In this document: positions 6,682 through 11,010 of the stretch, one piece after another
Layout: each line of letters opens with the position of its first letter
How positions within the stretch are numbered: position 1 is the first letter of the stretch
DNA from: Nitrososphaera sp.
GTDB taxonomy: Archaea > Thermoproteota > Nitrososphaeria > Nitrososphaerales > Nitrososphaeraceae
Assembly: GCA_022545875.1 (NCBI GenBank)
Contig: JAKEIF010000170.1
Location: 1-11,010, forward strand
Direction of reading: 5' to 3'
Length of the DNA stretch: 11,010 bases
Translations under genes and position numbers: made by a program
The notes under the pieces: model-generated
The model's input: the letters and a program-made list of their open reading frames with translations, nothing else
What the model was told of the DNA's origin: nothing
Databases searched by the model: none

Positions 6682-6909
6682 AGTAAACGCCAGCTCTACC
6701 CCGCGCTTTTTTTCATAGCTGAAAGTAAATTGCTCGTTGCTGCCAAGCGGTATCCTTGACAGCTGCTGGCTGCACTGCGGGCAGGAAACCAAGTCATGCC
6801 TCCGGCTGCTTATAGCAGAAGCTGCCCAAAAGCAAAAGTCGCACATAAGAAACTGGCGGGGCAAGCTCTTAGAAGATTCAATGTTATAAATTTCAAGAAG
6901 AGAAGGCAT
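6670..6909 (-). CDS. 79-aa zinc-ribbon protein, conserved-looking, unknown function
   Basis: A small soluble protein with one zinc ribbon made by MCDFCFW (Cys 23 and 26) and VSCPQC (Cys 43 and 46). The tail contains LSRIPLGSNEQFTFSYEKKR and GVELAF. The general look is that of small ribbon proteins common in ammonia-oxidising archaea, but I cannot assign a function. The ATG at 6909 (MPSLLEIYNIESSK) is chosen over the longer TTG frame from 6966. A TATA-like TTTTAATAA on the minus strand (6933-6943) lies inside that extension and predicts initiation about four bases before the ATG. It converges on and overlaps the 51-aa zinc protein gene by 12 bases. Confidence 0.8.
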   Translation of the reverse strand: MPSLLEIYNIESSKSLPRQFLMCDFCFWAASAISSRRHDLVSCPQCSQQLSRIPLGSNEQFTFSYEKKRGVELAFTSAR

Positions 6910-6932
6910 TTTCTTTCGTACAGATGCGGCTA

Positions 6933-6943
6933 CGTTATTAAAA
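6933..6943 (-). promoter_or_regulatory. TATA box of the 79-aa zinc-ribbon gene
   Basis: The minus strand reads TTTTAATAACG, centred near 6939. It predicts initiation near 6913, four bases before the ATG at 6909. Its position rules against the longer TTG-started version of the gene. Confidence 0.55.
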
Positions 6944-6978
6944 GAGTCTGCAGAGTTGTACTGCAAAATAATGCTGGC

Positions 6979-6995
6979 AGATTCTTATAGAATCT
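6979..6995 (-). terminator. Perfect 7-bp inverted repeat at the end of the membrane protein gene
   Basis: AGATTCT-TAT-AGAATCT is a hairpin with 7-bp arms and a 3-base loop, and it includes the TAA stop (6985-6987). On the minus strand it is followed by ATTATTTTG (6964-6972), a modest U-rich run. It could be a transcription terminator for the 8683-6985 unit or an operator close to the promoter at 6933-6943. Confidence 0.4.
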
Positions 6996-8076
6996 TTCTC
7001 TCTGAGCCGAGCTTGTTTGCAGCTATCGCTCCGACTGCTCCAAGAGCCGCAGACGGTGCAATCAAGAGAGGATAGACTGTCTGCATCATTTCAAAGTAGA
7101 TCTCGGCAGTCACGCTGGGCCACACAAGCCTGTTTATGTCAATGAACTCGTTGTACGTGTGCGTAATGAGGGGATAGTACAGCATAAAGAATGTCACGCC
7201 GAGTATGGCACCGGCCGCATAGACGGGAATGCCAAAAGGCCGCCAGAAACGGTACGACATTACGGCGTCGGCTGCCACTATTGGGATCATGCCAAGCAGG
7301 TAAAACGGAATGGTACTGTGGAGCGAGTCTGAGGGGAGAATCGAAGTCAGCGCGCCTGTTGCAACAAATGCCGCGCCTGTCAATGACATCACTCCAAATC
7401 GCCTTCCAGAAAGCGCGGATGCGCCGCACAGGCAAGCTGCAATTACAAAAGGAAAGGCGGTTGACGCGATGGCCACTGCGGCGGCAGGATTCGGATCAAA
7501 ATTGAAGTAGACAGTTTTGGAAAATGGAAGGGTGAACATGTCAACTACGCCGGATAGAGCGAGCCATAAAGGCAGGATTGCGATCACGATAAGCGCTGGG
7601 TGGAGGCGCATTCGTTCGGCCCCGCGCAGAGACATGCTCCTATAATACATCATGCTTGTGAGGCCACCAAGACTAGTTGCCACCATCCCGCTGACCAGAA
7701 CGAAATGCGGCGGGCTGAACAAGCCATCTAGGCCAAATGCAGAGTGCCACGCAAAGTCGACAGGCCCTGCCGACACAAGCAACGCAACGCCAGCAAGCGC
7801 TAGCTTGGCTGGCCAAGCAATTCTCCCGATGGATCGCGATGACGTCAAAAGCATGACAGCTCCTACCACTGACGTTCCAACGCCGGAGTAGAGTATCAGA
7901 TGAGGAGGCGCAAAGAATGTTTCAGGCTTGTTGAGGAGGTGGTTTGTGATGTCCCAGCTGCCGCCACCTGCCGCAAGCAAGATGCCGCTGCTTACCAGTA
8001 TCGAGCCGACAAGGAAAATCCGGTGGCTGCCATAGGCAAGGGAAGCCGAGCCCTGCCTGAAATAGTCCATCGCCAA
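6985..8076 (-). CDS. Polytopic membrane protein with duplicated D-x3-H...PPH motif
   Basis: A 363-aa membrane protein with about ten predicted hydrophobic helices and no recognisable transporter or enzyme signature that I can name. Two matching segments lie exactly 65 residues apart: WDITNH...FFAPPHLILYSG (D42, H46, P57, P58, H59) and DFAWH...LFSPPHFVLVSG (D107, H111, P122, P123, H124). In both, D-x3-H is followed by the PPH histidine 13 residues later. Such repeats of Asp and His at helix edges suggest a bound metal or proton path and an internal duplication (inference). The start is TTG 8076 or, more likely, ATG 8070 two codons later; translations differ by two residues. It lies about 20-25 bases after the stop of the exported protein gene at 8096-8683, so the two probably form an operon. 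Confidence 0.88.
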   Translation of the reverse strand: MAMDYFRQGSASLAYGSHRIFLVGSILVSSGILLAAGGGSWDITNHLLNKPETFFAPPHLILYSGVGTSVVGAVMLLTSSRSIGRIAWPAKLALAGVALLVSAGPVDFAWHSAFGLDGLFSPPHFVLVSGMVATSLGGLTSMMYYRSMSLRGAERMRLHPALIVIAILPLWLALSGVVDMFTLPFSKTVYFNFDPNPAAAVAIASTAFPFVIAACLCGASALSGRRFGVMSLTGAAFVATGALTSILPSDSLHSTIPFYLLGMIPIVAADAVMSYRFWRPFGIPVYAAGAILGVTFFMLYYPLITHTYNEFIDINRLVWPSVTAEIYFEMMQTVYPLLIAPSAALGAVGAIAANKLGSERKIL

Positions 8077-8095
8077 TTTTTCGCATTTTCGGTAC

Positions 8096-8683
8096 TTAAC
8101 TCTTTGTTACCTCGATCGAATAGGACTCGACGAATTCCTGCTGGTAGTCAACAAGTCCCTCCCTAGGATAATGCGCACCGTCCCACGTATGAGGAAAAGC
8201 GACCGACTTGACGTATACGACAAAATCTCCCTCTGCTTCGGGTCTGACTTGCAAGTCGATTGTATAGGTACTGCCCTGCTCCCAGGGCCTGCTGAACACC
8301 TCGATCGACGGATACTGGGCGAGCACAGAAGCAGTCCCCGAGTAGTTCCCGCTGACTGGATCCCCGCGTTCAACTAGAAGGGGAGACTGCCTAAAGTCAT
8401 GACGCACAACCTCGATGTCACTGCCATTGGCAAGATTCGGAAAGCCTATAGAAACTATCTGCATGTCAGCCTCATCGCCGGCGTTTGTGCCAGTAACAGA
8501 TATCGAGACTGGCTCTCCAAGTGTTATCTGCCGAGACGAAAGCGTCACCTTGCTGACCAGTGCTTCTGGCATAGAGGGCATGGCATCTTGTTGAAATGAT
8601 TGCGGAATTACATAGAGCGAGAGGATGAAAAATATTGCAAGCGCCGCGGCGACTCCGCCTGCCAGAAGGATTGCTCTTTGCAA
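8096..8683 (-). CDS. Membrane-anchored or secreted beta-rich protein, unknown function
   Basis: A 195-aa protein with a single N-terminal hydrophobic segment (about residues 5-26, ILLAGGVAAALAIFFILSLY). It is either a signal peptide or an anchor. The rest, about 165 residues, is predicted to be extracytoplasmic and beta-rich, in the manner of an Ig-like sandwich: SKVTLSSRQITLGEPVSISV, then VASFP-type strands and TYTIDLQVRPEAEGDFVVYV. Two N-glycosylation sequons are seen (NGS at 86-88, NYS at 113-115). The C-terminal FPHTWDGAHYPREG is rich in His and aromatic residues and may be functional. The TTG at 8683 is chosen because a TATA element (8711-8716) predicts initiation near 8687. A longer frame reaches 8779 but would cross the divergent promoter and add a non-hydrophobic leader. 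It is co-directional with and just upstream of the membrane protein at 6985-8076, a likely partner. Confidence 0.82.
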   Translation of the reverse strand: MQRAILLAGGVAAALAIFFILSLYVIPQSFQQDAMPSMPEALVSKVTLSSRQITLGEPVSISVTGTNAGDEADMQIVSIGFPNLANGSDIEVVRHDFRQSPLLVERGDPVSGNYSGTASVLAQYPSIEVFSRPWEQGSTYTIDLQVRPEAEGDFVVYVKSVAFPHTWDGAHYPREGLVDYQQEFVESYSIEVTKS

Positions 8684-8710
8684 ATGTATTGTATCATTAC
8701 ATCCATGAGC

Positions 8711-8716
8711 TTTTAA
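8711..8716. promoter_or_regulatory. Single TATA element that may serve both divergent genes
   Basis: TTTTAA (centre 8713.5) is the only AT-rich box between the TTG at 8683 (minus) and the ATG at 8740 (plus). The plus start lies 26.5 bases from the centre and the minus start 30.5 bases. Either gene could use it for leaderless or nearly leaderless mRNA. Confidence 0.5.
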
Positions 8717-8739
8717 TCCTTGGCGCACAGGCACGACAT

Positions 8740-8895
8740 ATGCAAGCAGCAATTGATGGCGAAAAGATGTCGCCCACATGCGGCGGCTGCGGCAGCTCGG
8801 AAAGTGTCGCCCCCTCGATGCATTCGTACAGGGGCGCGTACTTTTGCATACGCTGCTGCAACTACCTGGACGACACCGGCCTGATAATGGACTAG
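8740..8895 (+). CDS. 51-aa zinc-binding protein
   Basis: A very small soluble protein starting MQAAIDGEKMSPTCGGCGSS. Two cysteine pairs, CGGC (14, 17) and CIRCC (36, 39, 40), separated by SVAPSMHSYRGAYF, make a single zinc ribbon. The end is NYLDDTGLIMD. The function is not recognised; single ribbons of this kind usually bind nucleic acid or act as protein contact modules (family knowledge, not shown here). The ATG at 8740 is supported by a TATA element centred 26.5 bases upstream. The frame stays open to 8635, but that part is the opposite-strand shadow of the exported protein gene. Its TAG stop shares CTAG (8892-8895) with the stop of the converging ligase gene. Confidence 0.72.
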   Translation: MQAAIDGEKMSPTCGGCGSSESVAPSMHSYRGAYFCIRCCNYLDDTGLIMD

Positions 8896-10547
8896 CCCGG
8901 CCTTACGTGAGCTTGGTTTTCAAATATCTTTCTGACCTTGTCAATTGTGTCAATGTCGCGCAGCGTCTTATCCTGCCGGACATACTTTATCCTTGGAAAT
9001 CGAAGAGCAAACCCGCTGTCATGCCTGTCGCTTTTCTGTATGCTGTCAAACGCTACCTCAAGGACTATTTCGGGTCTTACTGCAAGCCTGTATCCGTGGT
9101 CCTCCGCCACTATCGAGAGCAGCCTCCTAGTCATCTCTTCAATCTCCTTGTCAGTGAGACCAGAGTATGCCTTTCCTATCGTCCTGAGCTGGTCTCCGTC
9201 AAGCACAGCAAAAGTATAGTCTGAAAGCGTCCCGGCACGTTTTCCATGGCCGTACTCGGCCGCAACGATCACTGCGTCGATTGTGTCTAGCTCTCGTTTC
9301 AGCTTCGCCCAGTGCCTCCCTCTCTTGCCCGGGTGGTAAAGCGATTCCGGCTCCTTGACCAAGAGCCCTTCGTGGCCGGCCTCCCTGCTCTTGTCAAACG
9401 CGCTAGCTATCTGCTCGGCTGACGAAACGATAGAGTAGCCAAAATCCACAACCGGATCTTTGAAGCCAAGCGCGGACAGCAGTTGTTTGCGCTCAGACAG
9501 CGGGAGATCTATTACGGGCCGGTCAAGGTACAGGACGTCATAGGGGACATAGATGACAGGGACTGCGCTTTTCATGCCTTCGGTGACCTCTTTTCTTCGC
9601 AACCGCTTCTGCAGCTCCTGAAAATGAAGCGGCTTGCCGTTTCGATATGCCATTAGCTCGCCGTCTAGGATAGCGTCGGCCTGAATCACCTGCGCCGTGA
9701 CTGCAATTTCTGGAAACGCAGCCGTGATGTCATCTAGTTTTCTTGAAAAAATCTTTACCTGCTGGCCGCGCTTGTGCAACTGGGCCCTGATCCCGTCGTA
9801 CTTGGACTCGCAGATCAGGGGTTTGCCATAGTATGTCGCGATTTCCTCTGCACTGAACATGACGTCGGCAAGCATAAAGCTCAGCGAGACGAGGGGCCTC
9901 ATCTTCGCTTCCGACAGCCTGTCTTTCTTGGCAAGCAGCGTCACCTCGGCGACATCGCCTAGAAGAAGCAATGCCTGGCGCAACTGCTTGATATCCCGGC
10001 CAAACGCCGCAGATAGCGCCACCTCTACGAGCCCTTCAACAACTCCGATTCTCATTTCTCCACTTGCGATTTTAACCAGATACTTTGCCTCCAGAGGAGT
10101 GCAGTTGATGAGGAGCCCAGTCAGGATCCTTCTCCTTGTATCAGCCGAGCCCTGGCCGGAAATCGAGGCAAATTTTTTCAGCTGCTCGTGCAACTCTGGC
10201 AGAAGGAGGCTCTGCTGAACCAATGGGCTCTGCTCCTTCCTTGCAACTGCAAATTCTGCCAGCGCGCCCAGGTCGCCATGCTGCAAATAGATCTTTTGAA
10301 TTTCTTCTGGCCGCAGCCGCGTCACGTCAGAGAGCGACTGCATTATCAGGCTATATCCGATGTTAAGCGACATTCCAGAGCCCTTTGGAAAAACGGATCC
10401 GGAGAGAAATAGAACGGCTGCCTGCAGGGCTCGGTCGTCCAGTTGTGAAAGGTACTTTGCGATAACCTCCACCTTTGCATTCTTTGAGCGGGTTGATGCA
10501 AGCTTTTCGCAAAGGTCGACAAATACAGAGAACTCATCAATAGCCAA
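8892..10547 (-). CDS. lig: ATP-dependent DNA ligase (archaeal LIG1 type)
   Basis: Replicative and repair ligase that seals nicks through a ligase-adenylate and then DNA-adenylate intermediate. The 551-aa product is close to the usual 560-600 aa. An N-terminal DNA-binding domain covers about residues 1-225 and contains SGEMRIGVVEGL. The adenylation domain follows with motif I ESKYDGIRAQ (Lys 249 is the nucleophile), motif Ia IFSRKLDDIT, motif III AILDGELMAY, motif IIIa VPYDVLYLD, motif IV HEGLLVKEP and motif V WAKLKRE. The OB domain follows, ending around FALRFPRIKYVR and a short C terminus. All motifs are intact. The TTG at 10547 is the only plausible start; TTTAAA at 10573-10578 predicts initiation near 10549. 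Upstream lies the divergent 86-aa gene; downstream it converges with the 51-aa zinc gene. Confidence 0.95.
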   Translation of the reverse strand: MAIDEFSVFVDLCEKLASTRSKNAKVEVIAKYLSQLDDRALQAAVLFLSGSVFPKGSGMSLNIGYSLIMQSLSDVTRLRPEEIQKIYLQHGDLGALAEFAVARKEQSPLVQQSLLLPELHEQLKKFASISGQGSADTRRRILTGLLINCTPLEAKYLVKIASGEMRIGVVEGLVEVALSAAFGRDIKQLRQALLLLGDVAEVTLLAKKDRLSEAKMRPLVSLSFMLADVMFSAEEIATYYGKPLICESKYDGIRAQLHKRGQQVKIFSRKLDDITAAFPEIAVTAQVIQADAILDGELMAYRNGKPLHFQELQKRLRRKEVTEGMKSAVPVIYVPYDVLYLDRPVIDLPLSERKQLLSALGFKDPVVDFGYSIVSSAEQIASAFDKSREAGHEGLLVKEPESLYHPGKRGRHWAKLKRELDTIDAVIVAAEYGHGKRAGTLSDYTFAVLDGDQLRTIGKAYSGLTDKEIEEMTRRLLSIVAEDHGYRLAVRPEIVLEVAFDSIQKSDRHDSGFALRFPRIKYVRQDKTLRDIDTIDKVRKIFENQAHVRPG

Positions 10548-10572
10548 CCCCGATTTGAAATGCGCTGGATCG

Positions 10573-10578
10573 TTTAAA
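10573..10578. promoter_or_regulatory. Palindromic TTTAAA box between the ligase and the divergent 86-aa gene
   Basis: TTTAAA reads the same on both strands (centre 10575.5). The ligase TTG (10547) is 28.5 bases away on the minus side and the ATG at 10600 is 24.5 bases away on the plus side. Both are consistent with leaderless starts from one box. Confidence 0.55.
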
Positions 10579-10599
10579 TCTCTTGCACAGGATCTCAGG

Positions 10600-10860
10600 A
10601 TGGTGCCTGACAGTTGCGACTCGCGCGCCTATCAAGGCGGCAAGACGTTTGATCTGTGCCGTCAGGAGGCAAGGAGAAATTCCGCCGAGCTTGCTGGCGA
10701 GATAGAGAGACTCGGCCAGGTATCGTGGACCCGAGTCCTTGAGGCAGCCGGCCACGATGAAATAGTTTACAAGCTTTCGCTGAAATACCTCCGGGAGGCA
10801 GGACACGACATTGGCAACAGTTCGGTGCCCCGAGTGGCAATAAAGCAAATGCGGAAATAA
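10600..10860 (+). CDS. 86-aa protein of unknown function
   Basis: A small soluble protein, MVPDSCDSRAYQGGKTFDLC followed by RQEARRNSAELAGEIERLG and further helices (SLKYLREAGHDIG), predicted mostly helical and highly charged. There is no membrane segment and no metal motif (only two Cys, at 6 and 20). I do not recognise a family. Coding is supported by a leaderless ATG about 25 bases from the TTTAAA box, by the amphipathic helical character and by the absence of a competing frame. The frame stays open upstream to 10360, but that part is antisense to the ligase gene. It is divergent from the ligase and possibly co-regulated with it. The next gene starts 27 bases after its TAA. Confidence 0.75.
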   Translation: MVPDSCDSRAYQGGKTFDLCRQEARRNSAELAGEIERLGQVSWTRVLEAAGHDEIVYKLSLKYLREAGHDIGNSSVPRVAIKQMRK

Positions 10861-10862
10861 TA
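10855..10862 (+). promoter_or_regulatory. TATA-like box of the gene at 10887
   Basis: AAATAATA overlaps the stop codon of the 86-aa gene. It is centred near 10859 and predicts initiation near 10885, next to the TTG at 10887. The assignment is weak because only a short sequence supports it. Confidence 0.35.
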
Positions 10863-10886
10863 CCTCTGCGCAATTTTGAATCAGGT

Positions 10887-11010
10887 TTGAAGCCATCGAC
10901 CGTCTTTGTCGCGGCAATTTCAGTTGCCACGGTCATTCCCGTCTCTATGGCGCTGCTTGGAATTGGTGCGCCAAGCCCGCCCTCTCTTGGGATCTATACT
11001 GGCCAGGATA
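10887..11010 (+). CDS. Start of a probable secreted or membrane-anchored protein (cut by window edge)
   Basis: From TTG 10887 the frame gives MKPSTVFVAAISVATVIPVS, then MALLGIGAPSPPSLGIYTGQ, and runs open off the right edge after 41 codons. A basic residue followed by about 20 hydrophobic residues, then a Pro/Ser-rich stretch, is the layout of a signal peptide or N-terminal anchor. The mature part is outside the window, so no function can be given. An alternative TTG at 10876 is in another frame and stops after four codons. The AAATAATA box at 10855-10862 fits leaderless initiation at the chosen TTG. Confidence 0.55.
   Translation, partial: MKPSTVFVAAISVATVIPVSMALLGIGAPSPPSLGIYTGQD

Noticed and set aside
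8684..8779. N-terminal extension of the exported protein to 8779
   Set aside because: It would cross the promoter element at 8711-8716 and put a charged leader ahead of the signal/anchor helix.
10360..10599. Upstream extension of the 86-aa gene (166 codons in total)
   Set aside because: The extension is antisense to the 5' end of the ligase gene and precedes the TTTAAA promoter. The ATG at 10600 fits the box.
1..11010. tRNA, rRNA, CRISPR array, insertion sequence, phage genes or restriction partner
   Set aside because: No cloverleaf-like stretch, regularly spaced repeats, transposase motifs or endonuclease motifs were seen when reading both strands. Almost all of the window is accounted for by genes.

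Overview
The window looks like a compact stretch of an ammonia-oxidising archaeal chromosome (Nitrososphaerota, most like the Nitrososphaera group). This is inferred from gene content. It carries an A-type ATP synthase, an archaeal RqcH/NEMF protein, a LIG1-type ATP-dependent DNA ligase, a Mut7-C RNase-fold protein, a CBS-domain protein with a zinc ribbon, CbiT of cobalamin synthesis, and several very small zinc-ribbon proteins. Promoters are archaeal: TTTAA-like TATA elements lie about 26 bases ahead of start codons, many of which are TTG or GTG and seem to be leaderless.

Layout. On the minus strand, 1-1089 holds the 5' part of atpA (running off the left edge) preceded by atpE, with a near-leaderless promoter. 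1189-1414 is a frame-broken antitoxin-like relic. 1470-1982 is a Mut7-C protein with no ordinary start codon in a sensible place. 1963-2565 is a CBS protein whose TATA box lies at the end of rqcH. 2594-4591 is rqcH. Divergent from it on the plus strand are a three-helix membrane protein (4680-4979) and cbiT (5004-5588). cbiT converges on an orphan DNA methyltransferase (5585-6430, minus). Then come two small zinc proteins converging tail to tail (6526-6681 plus, 6670-6909 minus). A two-gene minus-strand unit follows: a secreted or anchored beta-rich protein (8096-8683) upstream of a polytopic membrane protein with a duplicated D-x3-H...PPH motif (6985-8076). Divergent from that unit is a 51-aa zinc protein (8740-8895, plus), which converges on the DNA ligase (8892-10547, minus). 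Divergent from the ligase is an 86-aa unknown protein (10600-10860, plus), followed by the start of a probable secreted protein (10887 to the edge).

Functionally this is mostly housekeeping: energy (AtpE/AtpA), ribosome quality control (RqcH), DNA sealing and methylation (LIG1, MTase) and a cobalamin step (CbiT). The less explained parts are the membrane/exported pair at 6985-8683, the small zinc proteins, the membrane protein beside cbiT, and the architecture: two divergent gene pairs that seem to share one TATA box each, and two convergent pairs whose stop codons share one CTAG. No tRNA, rRNA, CRISPR array, insertion sequence or prophage was seen.
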